Under the pieces are notes generated by a model. That model had not been told where the DNA came from, did not search any database, and saw nothing but the letters and a program-made list of their open reading frames with translations. A stretch of DNA of 5,088 bases from Methylophilaceae bacterium. GTDB lineage: Bacteria; Pseudomonadota; Gammaproteobacteria; Burkholderiales; Methylophilaceae. Of the stretch, positions 1-5,088 are shown piece after piece. The stretch lies in NCBI GenBank assembly GCA_025362115.1, contig JANYIK010000176.1, forward strand, positions 1 to 5,088, written 5' to 3'. A program made the position numbers and the translations under genes. Within the stretch, counting starts at the first letter, position 1, and the number at the start of each line of letters is the position of its first letter.

Positions 1-326
1 CGTTATTTCCCGGCGTATCAAGAGCAGGGGCAACCATATTGGGCGGCGTGATGTTTAAGTTGTCACGCAAAACGGCCACTGAATTCTCGTTTTTTTTGGC
101 GATACCCATCATGTTTGCTGCAACTTTGCTGGATGTGGCCAAAAGTTATGACGATTTGCACATGGCAGATTTGCCCATGTTTGCCGTGGGTTTTATCACC
201 GCATTTATCAGCGCGCTACTCATCCTGCGCAGATTGTTGCGCTATGTGGCTCAGCACGATTTTCGCCCGTTTGCGTGGTATCGCATTGTGTTTGGGTGCA
301 TAGTGCTTTGGTATTTCCGGAAGTAA
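1..326 (+). CDS. uppP: Undecaprenyl-diphosphatase, C-terminal part (5' end outside window)
   Basis: The enzyme dephosphorylates undecaprenyl diphosphate to the monophosphate in the inner membrane, recycling the lipid carrier for peptidoglycan and other surface polymers; overproduction gives bacitracin resistance (also called bacA). The last 107 codons are present, in the frame beginning at base 3, where reading opens directly into the second active-site motif, PGVSRAGAT (family consensus PGxSRSxxT). It continues with SRKTATEFSFFLAIP, MFAVGFITAF and a C-terminal FAWYR segment, all typical of the family, and three hydrophobic helices. The first catalytic motif (E/QxxxE) lies upstream of the window. 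The true start is also upstream: a TTG at 39 and an ATG at 51 are internal codons, because the conserved motif precedes them. The usual second Ser of the motif is Ala here. The stop lies 6 bases before the next gene. Confidence 0.96.
   Translation, partial: LFPGVSRAGATILGGVMFKLSRKTATEFSFFLAIPIMFAATLLDVAKSYDDLHMADLPMFAVGFITAFISALLILRRLLRYVAQHDFRPFAWYRIVFGCIVLWYFRK
319..323 (+). promoter_or_regulatory. Ribosome binding site of the exoD-like gene
   Basis: GGAAG sits 9 bases before the ATG at 333 and overlaps the last codons of uppP. This supports the start at 333 and suggests translation of the two genes is coupled. Confidence 0.5.
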
Positions 327-332
327 AACTAC

Positions 333-799
333 ATGCTTAAACAAGAAGAAGATGAACTGGTTATCACGCTTCACCGCTTTGCCGATTTAGTCGGCCAGCG
401 TCCTTTAAGTTTTGGTGAGGCGATGGATACTTTGGACGGCACTGCCTATGCATTGATTGCCATTATCTTAGTATTACCTTTCTTGCAGCCTATTCCATTA
501 GGACCTCTTACTGTGTTAGCTGGCATTGCCTTTTCTACTCTGGGCTGGCAAATGCTCCAAGGCAACGCAGTGCCTAAGTTGCCAGCGCGTATTCGCGCCG
601 TAGAGTTGAACGAAAAAAATTGGCGGTTGTTGGTAAAAATTGGTGTAAAAGTGTTGCAATGGTGCCGTCTTATCACGCGTCCACGGCTGTATTTATTGCG
701 ACATTCTGGTTGCTGGTAACGGTAATCTACTTTACCGCTTTTTTCTTGGCTCTGTGGTATTTTGGCAATGCGGCTTTGGCGTATTTTCGCTTTTGGTAA
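333..799 (+). pseudogene. ExoD-family exopolysaccharide synthesis protein, internally deleted and frameshifted
   Basis: ExoD-family proteins (PF06055 type) are small inner-membrane proteins linked genetically to exopolysaccharide production; their biochemical role is unclear. From the ATG at 333 one frame gives 128 residues. These show a soluble N-terminus with SFGEAMDTLDGTAYALIAI, then hydrophobic residues 37-67 containing LPFLQPIPLGPLTVLAG, the hallmark first repeat, then the loop ending in RPRLYLL at 116-122. This frame then runs into a non-family tail (RHSGCW) and stops at 717-719. A second frame, two bases on, is open from about 683 to a stop at 797-799. It encodes 38 strongly hydrophobic residues, including FWLLVTVIYFTAFFLALWYF, which resemble the C-terminal helix of the same family. 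Family members are usually near 200 residues and contain a second PIPxGNxxPA hydrophobic repeat after the RPR loop, which is missing here. I infer a deletion of roughly 40 codons with a frame change, probably inactivating. Alternatives are an assembly error or two short proteins. Confidence 0.7.
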
Positions 800-813
800 C
801 GGATGGATAGATC

Positions 814-3738
814 ATGAATAAAACTCTCAAGTATGGCCTGATAGCTTTAGGTGGGTTGGTGGGTCTAGTGATTATTTCTATCGCGGTGATCGCGGCGACT
901 TTTAACCCCAACGACTACAAACCACTCATCATAAAAATGGTGCAGGAGAAAAAACAACGTACGCTGAATATCGAGGGTGACATCAAGCTCGCGTTCTGGC
1001 CTAAGTTAGGAGCCGATCTAGGCAAAGTTTCCATTTCTGAGCATAAGGGCGATAAAGAGTTCGCTTCTATGCAAAGCGCTAAAGTATTTGTTGCTGTGAT
1101 GCCTTTGTTGAGCAAGCAGTTAGTGGTGGATACGGTGAAAATTGACGGTGTCAAAGCCAATATCGTGCGTTTTAAGGATGGCACGACCAACTTTGATGAT
1201 CTATTGAGCAAAGAAGAATCCGAACAAATCAAGTTTGATATAGATGGCGTAGTAGTCAGTAACGCATCGGTGAATCTCAGTGATGAAATGGGAGGACGGC
1301 ATTTCAGCATCAGCGATGCCAACATCAAAACCGGACACATCGCAAAAAATCAGCCCATAGACTTGGACGCGGAATTTCACATCAAGGGTGACAACCCCGT
1401 ACTGGATACCCAAACACACATAAAGGGCACGCTATTAGCCGATGCAGAACACCAGCAATATGGTGCTAAAGGTCTTGAATTGGCGCTGTTAGGCGATGTG
1501 GCTACATTAAAAGCGCTGGACTTGAAATTGAGTGGCGACGTAGATGCCAAGCCGCAAACGCTGGAGTTTGTTATCAATGGCTTGAAGCTCAACGCCAGCG
1601 CCACTACTCAAGGCAAAAAGCTAGAAATCGCGCTAGATGCGCCAAATTTAAGTGCACAAAAAGACGAAGTAAGCGGCAAAGAGGCGAATCTTAGCGTGAT
1701 CCAAACCCAAGGTAACGATAGCATGAGTGCTAAATTGAGCATCGCCAACTTAAAAGGCTCGCCCAAAGCATTTCAAAGCTCTGGTATTACCGGTGAAATC
1801 ACTGGAAAACAGGGAGCGCGGACGATAGCGGGAAAATTCTCCTCACCGTTTAGCGGCAATCTGCAAGACATGGTGTTTGACTTGCCCAAACTGGCGGGCG
1901 AGTTTGATGTAAAAGACCCAGCATTACCGAATGGCGCGATGAAAGCCAGCTTCAACATCAATAGCCATACCGAGGTAACAAAAGAGCTGGCGAATATAAC
2001 GCTCGATGCCCATGTGGATGGCAGCAAACTCCAAGGCAACGTGGCAGTTGCGGGCTTTGCTAAACCTAGCGTGAAGTTTAATCTCACCGCCGACCAACTG
2101 GATTTAAACAAATTATTAGGGTCACCCGCCAAACCCGCCAGCAGCAAGCCGGCTGACTTATCGGCACTCAAAAATCTGCTGGCACAAGGTTCACTCAATG
2201 TCGGTAGTATTGCTTATGATAAATATCGCGTAGCGAATTTGGCATTAAACTTAAAGGCCGATGGGCAGACTTTGAGCGTCAATCCGCTATCCGCAAAGGT
2301 GGACGACAGTCAAATTAAAGGTAGTGTGGGTATCAGCCATTTCGATAAACCACTCTATACCTTTGACTTGGACATAGACCGCGTGGATGTTGACCGCTAC
2401 GTACCGCCAAGTGACCCCAAAGCGGCTGCTGCGCCAGCTAAACCGTTGGATTTATCGGCGTTGAAAACGCTCAATGCCGAGGGTAGCTTGCGGATTGCCA
2501 GCTTGAAATACGGCAAAATTCAAAGCTCTAACGTACGCTTAGACCTCAAGGCCGACGGAGAAAAAGTGGGCTTGAATCCGTTTTCTGCCAAAGTAGACGA
2601 CAGCCAAGTCAAGGCGGTGCTTGGCATCACGCAATTTCAAAGCCCGAAATTCAGCTTCAATGTCGAGATAGATAAGCTGGATGCTGATCGCTACATCAGC
2701 AAAAAAGAGCCAACCGCCAAGCCGCAGTCAGATGCACCCATAGACTTATCCGCTTTAAAAAGCTTAAACGCTACGGGCGAGGCCAAAATTGGCACACTTA
2801 AAATCGCCAACGTAAAAACTGCCAACGTCAATGTGGGTTTGAATGCCAGTGGTGGTTTAGTGCAGGTATCGCCTTTTGCAGCGGATTTGTATCAGGGGAG
2901 CATGGCGGGTAGTTTGAATTTAGATGCTCGCACCACGCCCAACATCACCGTGAAACAAGAAATGAAGGGTATCGCCATCGGTCCTTTGCTGATAGATGCG
3001 ATTCAAAACGATATGCTGGACGGTAAAGGGACGCTGAAACTAGACGTGTCCACACAAGGTAGCACCATTGGTGCGCTGAAAAAAGCGCTTAACGGCAGCG
3101 CCGCGCTGGTGCTGGCAGATGGTGCGGTAAAGGGCATAGATATTGCGGGCAGTATTCGTGAGTTCAAATCTAAAATTAATGTACTCAAACCGCAAAGCAG
3201 CTTAGGCGCAGATCAAAAAAAGAAGACGGACTTTAGTGAGATGACCGCCAGTTTCAGCATCAAAAACGGTGTGGCGCACAACGACGATCTCAGCATGAAA
3301 GCACCGTTGTTCCGCATCACTGGTGGCGGCGATATTGATGTAGGTAACAGCACTCTCAATTACCTCGCCAAGCCTACAGTGGTAGCTAGTCTTAAAGGGC
3401 AGGGCGGCTCCGATTTGGATTCGCTCAGCGGCTTGACTATCCCGGTCAAAATCACAGGCACTTTCGATGCGCCCAAATACGCCATGGATTTTGCGGGTAT
3501 GGGTGCTGCTCTGGCCAAAAGCAAACTGTTGGAAAAGGTTGGTGGTGGCAAAGGCGAAGCGGTACAGCAGCTAATAGGTGGCGACAAAGCGGGGGCGCTG
3601 GGTGGTTTATTAGGGGCTAAAGATAAAACGCCTGTCACTGCCCCGATGGCACCAGCGGACGCGGCTGCTCCGGCGGCAGAGCCAGCAAAACCGGAAGACA
3701 AAGTAAAAAAGAAACTGAATAAATTGCTGGGGTTTTAA
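814..3738 (+). CDS. AsmA-family envelope protein, 974 residues, repeat-expanded
   Basis: AsmA-like proteins are anchored in the inner membrane and project a long beta-groove into the periplasm; the superfamily is linked to outer-membrane biogenesis and lipid transport. Residues 8-29 form one N-terminal membrane helix. They are followed by the family opening FNPNDYKP (30-37) and RTLNIEGDIKLAFWPKLGADL (49-69). The C-terminal AsmA core is visible at 736-779, from DGKGTLKLDV to DGAVKGIDIAG. Between them, residues 448-741 hold tandem units of about 98 residues beginning DLSALK. The last 34 residues (941-974) are an Ala/Pro tail ending in a Lys-rich LNKLLGF. The protein is much longer than E. coli AsmA (about 617 residues). 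The start at 814 is chosen because the helix begins right after it; the ribosome site is weak (GGA at 801-803 or 805-807). The gene lies 14 bases after the exoD remnant, so it probably shares the upstream transcript. Family assignment is secure; the cargo is unknown. Confidence 0.9.
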   Translation: MNKTLKYGLIALGGLVGLVIISIAVIAATFNPNDYKPLIIKMVQEKKQRTLNIEGDIKLAFWPKLGADLGKVSISEHKGDKEFASMQSAKVFVAVMPLLSKQLVVDTVKIDGVKANIVRFKDGTTNFDDLLSKEESEQIKFDIDGVVVSNASVNLSDEMGGRHFSISDANIKTGHIAKNQPIDLDAEFHIKGDNPVLDTQTHIKGTLLADAEHQQYGAKGLELALLGDVATLKALDLKLSGDVDAKPQTLEFVINGLKLNASATTQGKKLEIALDAPNLSAQKDEVSGKEANLSVIQTQGNDSMSAKLSIANLKGSPKAFQSSGITGEITGKQGARTIAGKFSSPFSGNLQDMVFDLPKLAGEFDVKDPALPNGAMKASFNINSHTEVTKELANITLDAHVDGSKLQGNVAVAGFAKPSVKFNLTADQLDLNKLLGSPAKPASSKPADLSALKNLLAQGSLNVGSIAYDKYRVANLALNLKADGQTLSVNPLSAKVDDSQIKGSVGISHFDKPLYTFDLDIDRVDVDRYVPPSDPKAAAAPAKPLDLSALKTLNAEGSLRIASLKYGKIQSSNVRLDLKADGEKVGLNPFSAKVDDSQVKAVLGITQFQSPKFSFNVEIDKLDADRYISKKEPTAKPQSDAPIDLSALKSLNATGEAKIGTLKIANVKTANVNVGLNASGGLVQVSPFAADLYQGSMAGSLNLDARTTPNITVKQEMKGIAIGPLLIDAIQNDMLDGKGTLKLDVSTQGSTIGALKKALNGSAALVLADGAVKGIDIAGSIREFKSKINVLKPQSSLGADQKKKTDFSEMTASFSIKNGVAHNDDLSMKAPLFRITGGGDIDVGNSTLNYLAKPTVVASLKGQGGSDLDSLSGLTIPVKITGTFDAPKYAMDFAGMGAALAKSKLLEKVGGGKGEAVQQLIGGDKAGALGGLLGAKDKTPVTAPMAPADAAAPAAEPAKPEDKVKKKLNKLLGF
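2014..2982 (+). repeat. Tandem 98-residue repeats inside the AsmA-family gene
   Basis: Unit A (2155-2448, residues 448-545) and unit B (2449-2742, residues 546-643) are each exactly 98 codons, and by eye are 46/98 identical without gaps. Shared landmarks are DLSALK, LKADG, SAKVDDSQ, a Phe/Pro strand, IDxxDxDRY and an Ala/Pro linker. Unit C (2743 to about 2982) starts with the same DLSALK phase, then drifts into the normal AsmA C-terminal core (FAADLYQGSMAGSL). A half unit at 2014-2154 (VDGSKLQGNVAVAGF to the Pro/Ala linker) precedes A. At DNA level the units are clearly diverged, so the duplication is old. Confidence 0.85.
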
Positions 3739-3746
3739 GATAGTCC

Positions 3747-3775
3747 TTCACGAAATGCATTTTTTTGGTTAGGAT
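3747..3775 (+). promoter_or_regulatory. Weak candidate sigma70 promoter for trxA
   Basis: TTCACG (3747-3752) and TAGGAT (3770-3775) each match 4 of 6 consensus bases and are separated by 17 bases, in the 112-base spacer between asmA and trxA. Such matches occur by chance in AT-rich spacers. I see no clear intrinsic terminator for asmA in the same spacer, so read-through from upstream is also possible. Confidence 0.25.
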
Positions 3776-3840
3776 AGCGCCAGAGAACTACGCACTTCGT
3801 TTATTTCAGACAGCCCCCGAATTATTACTATTTATTAACT

Positions 3841-3844
3841 GAGG
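3841..3844 (+). promoter_or_regulatory. Ribosome binding site of trxA
   Basis: GAGG lies 6 bases before the ATG at 3851, a standard spacing, and fixes the trxA start. Confidence 0.65.
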
Positions 3845-3850
3845 TTCCCC

Positions 3851-4177
3851 ATGAGTGAGCAGATTATTCATTTAAGCGACGCATCATTTCAGCAAGACGT
3901 GCTGGAATCGACCCTTCCCGTATTGGTAGATTACTGGGCGGAATGGTGTGGGCCGTGCAAAATGATTGCGCCGATACTGGAAGACATCGTTAAAGAATAT
4001 GATGGACGCATCAAAATCGCCAAGTTGAACATTGATGAGAACCAAGCCACACCGCCCAAATATGGTATTCGTGGCATTCCTACGCTGATGTTATTCAAGA
4101 ACGGCAATGTTGAAGCCACCAAAGTCGGCGCATTGTCTAAATCGCAATTGACGGCTTTTATTGACAGCAATATCTAA
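3851..4177 (+). CDS. trxA: Thioredoxin 1
   Basis: This cytoplasmic thiol-disulfide oxidoreductase is reduced by thioredoxin reductase and donates electrons to ribonucleotide reductase, peroxiredoxins, methionine sulfoxide reductases and PAPS reductase. At 108 residues it is the standard size. The active site WCGPC is at residues 32-36 with redox cysteines C33 and C36. The buried acid is D27 and the matching Lys is K58. The cis-proline loop GIRGIPT places P77 opposite the active site. All positions are offset by one from E. coli Trx, and no key residue is missing. One small difference is ATPPKYG where many homologues have TAPKYG. Its position just upstream of rho is the same as in E. coli and many other proteobacteria. 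The last codons also appear to contain the -35 element of a rho promoter. Confidence 0.98.
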   Translation: MSEQIIHLSDASFQQDVLESTLPVLVDYWAEWCGPCKMIAPILEDIVKEYDGRIKIAKLNIDENQATPPKYGIRGIPTLMLFKNGNVEATKVGALSKSQLTAFIDSNI

Positions 4178-4189
4178 AGCACGTACTCT
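4161..4189 (+). promoter_or_regulatory. Candidate sigma70 promoter for rho, within the end of trxA
   Basis: A perfect -35 hexamer TTGACA (4161-4166) is followed after exactly 17 bases by TACTCT (4184-4189), which keeps the most important -10 positions (T1, A2, T6). Transcription would start near 4196 and give a leader of about 130 bases before the rho ATG. The -35 falls in trxA coding sequence (codons for Ile-Asp-Ser), so chance occurrence cannot be excluded. Confidence 0.42.
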
Positions 4190-4194
4190 CTGTC

Positions 4195-4208
4195 TAACTC
4201 GCAAGTTA
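4195..4208 (+). other. Small hairpin in the rho leader
   Basis: TAACT (4195-4199) and AGTTA (4204-4208) form a perfect 5-bp stem with a CGCA loop. It would sit at the very 5' end of a transcript starting near 4196. A second small stem, GTTG/CAAC (4213-4216 with 4220-4223), follows. Neither is followed by a T-run, so these are not intrinsic terminators. Confidence 0.35.
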
Positions 4209-4223
4209 AGTTGTTGTAGCAAC

Positions 4224-4250
4224 GGAGTTTCGGCATCAAACGCAAACTCC
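4224..4250 (+). other. Hairpin in the rho leader, next to the C-rich stretch
   Basis: GGAGTTT (4224-4230) and AAACTCC (4244-4250) are a perfect 7-bp inverted repeat with a 13-base loop. No T-run follows; instead the C-rich tract continues. It is therefore not an intrinsic terminator of trxA, but it could separate trxA and rho messages or shape access to the leader. Confidence 0.45.
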
Positions 4251-4304
4251 CCACCTGACCGAACCCAAGATTCCCTAGTCGTATCCCTTCCCCAGCAATT
4301 TCCT
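4235..4304 (+). promoter_or_regulatory. C-rich, G-poor rut-like stretch in the rho leader
   Basis: By hand count these 70 bases hold 29 C and only 7 G, with many YC dimers (ACTCCCC, ACCC, TTCCC, TCCCTTCCCC). Rho loads on unstructured C-rich, G-poor RNA, and E. coli rho is known to be repressed by Rho-dependent termination in its own leader. The same autoregulation is inferred here. The 147-base gap 4178-4324 contains no ATG and no credible short ORF, so I see no equivalent of the rhoL leader peptide. Confidence 0.45.
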
Positions 4305-4324
4305 AATTAAGGCCGTTATTCCCT

Positions 4325-5088
4325 ATGCAACTATCAGAACTCAAGCAAACCCCTGTCACCGAATTGGTCGAAATGGCCATCGCCAACGAAATCGAAGGCG
4401 CAAACCGAATGCGTAAGCAGGATCTCATCTTTGCCTTGCTCAAAAACAAAGGCAAAAAAGGTGAGAGCATTTTTGGTAACGGCACGCTGGAAGTGCTTTC
4501 TGACGGTTTTGGGTTTTTACGTTCACCAGATAGCTCATACTTAGCGGGGCCGGACGATATTTACGTATCGCCATCGCAGATTCGCCGATTTAACCTGCAT
4601 ACGGGCGACACCATCACCGGTGAGATTCGCACTCCTAAAGACGGTGAGCGTTATTTCGCGTTAGTGAAAGTGGATAGCGTCAATGGTGAAGCTCCAGACA
4701 GCACTAAACATAAAATACTGTTTGAGAACTTAACTCCGCTTTTTCCAACCCAGCCATTAATTTTAGAGCGCGATATCAAGAGTGATGAAAACATCACAGG
4801 TCGCGTGATCGACATGATTGCCCCGATAGGCAAAGGCCAGCGCGGTTTGCTGGTAGCCAGCCCGAAATCGGGTAAGACCGTGATGCTGCAACACATTGCC
4901 CACGCCATTACCTCTAATCACCCTGACGTTGAATTGATTGTGTTGTTGATAGATGAACGCCCAGAAGAAGTGACGGAAATGACCCGTACCGTGCGCGGCG
5001 AGGTCGTCGCCTCCACCTTTGACGAGCCCGCCACGCGCCATGTGCAAGTGGCAGAAATGGTGCTGGAAAAGGCTAAGCGTCTGGTTGA
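4325..5088 (+). CDS. rho: Transcription termination factor Rho, N-terminal 254 residues (3' end outside window)
   Basis: Rho is a hexameric RNA-dependent ATPase and helicase that loads on C-rich nascent RNA, translocates 5' to 3' and dissociates RNA polymerase. The frame is open from the ATG at 4325 to the window end (254 codons plus 2 bases; E. coli Rho is 419). Residues 1-45 form the N-terminal helical domain (MQLSELK, RMRKQDLIFALLK). The primary RNA-binding cold-shock fold carries RNP1-like DGFGFLR (60-66, F62 and F64) and SYLAGPDDIYVSPSQIRRFN. The P-loop is ASPKSGKT (178-185, K181, K184, T185), and the catalytic-glutamate segment is LLIDERPEEV with E211. Numbering matches E. coli without indels up to this point. 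Walker B and the R and Q loops lie beyond the window. The P-loop has S179 and S182 where E. coli has Pro and Ala. The nearest Shine-Dalgarno-like AAGG (4309-4312) is 12 bases from the ATG, longer than usual; the start is chosen by homology. Confidence 0.97.
   Translation, partial: MQLSELKQTPVTELVEMAIANEIEGANRMRKQDLIFALLKNKGKKGESIFGNGTLEVLSDGFGFLRSPDSSYLAGPDDIYVSPSQIRRFNLHTGDTITGEIRTPKDGERYFALVKVDSVNGEAPDSTKHKILFENLTPLFPTQPLILERDIKSDENITGRVIDMIAPIGKGQRGLLVASPKSGKTVMLQHIAHAITSNHPDVELIVLLIDERPEEVTEMTRTVRGEVVASTFDEPATRHVQVAEMVLEKAKRLV

Noticed and set aside
115..303. Second forward frame inside uppP
   Set aside because: It overlaps conserved UppP sequence, is rich in Cys and Trp in no family pattern, and is a frame shadow.
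915..1340. Long antisense open frames opposite asmA (also 1773-2198 and 3360-3701)
   Set aside because: They lie opposite a well-supported gene, have no recognisable domain or ribosome site, and are explained by the codon pattern of the sense gene.
3753..3762. Palindrome AAATGCATTT followed by a T-run after asmA, as an intrinsic terminator
   Set aside because: The palindrome has no loop and is AT-rich, so a stable stem with loop cannot form before the T-run.
3750..3800. Inverted ACGAA/TTCGT pair in the asmA-trxA spacer
   Set aside because: It is only 5 bp with a loop of about 41 bases; expected by chance.
4178..4324. A rhoL-like leader peptide before rho
   Set aside because: There is no ATG or GTG in the interval, and the TTG codons run into TAG almost at once.
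4651..5047. Antisense open frames opposite rho and opposite trxA (3931-4170)
   Set aside because: They are opposite highly conserved coding sequence and show no independent signal.

Overview
The window looks like an ordinary chromosomal stretch of a Gram-negative bacterium, most likely a betaproteobacterium of the Nitrosomonadales type (Gallionellaceae or Methylophilaceae relatives). The grounds are the protein flavour of the AsmA and Rho reading frames, an AsmA-family envelope protein (which implies an outer membrane), the trxA-rho neighbourhood shared with many proteobacteria, and a moderate base composition. The lineage is inferred from recognition only. No mobile element, tRNA, rRNA or CRISPR array is visible.

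Layout, all on the + strand. Positions 1-326 hold the 3' end of uppP (undecaprenyl-diphosphatase). Positions 333-799 hold an ExoD-family gene that appears broken: its N-terminal two thirds are in one frame, its C-terminal membrane segment is in another, and the middle hydrophobic segment is absent. Positions 814-3738 hold a large asmA-family gene with tandem 98-residue repeats. Positions 3739-3850 are a spacer with a weak promoter candidate. Positions 3851-4177 hold trxA. Positions 4178-4324 are the rho leader. Positions 4325-5088 hold the first 254 codons of rho, which runs off the window.

The first three genes form a tight envelope-related run: uppP recycles the undecaprenyl lipid carrier, ExoD-family proteins are linked to exopolysaccharide production, and AsmA-like proteins act between inner and outer membrane. 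Their spacers are 6-14 bases, which suggests co-transcription. The second block, trxA-rho, is housekeeping: a thiol-disulfide reductant and the transcription termination factor.

I see no obviously new system. The points worth a second look are the internally deleted exoD, the repeat-expanded AsmA, and the rho leader. The leader follows a good -35/-10 candidate inside the end of trxA and is strongly C-rich and G-poor, as expected if Rho terminates its own transcript.
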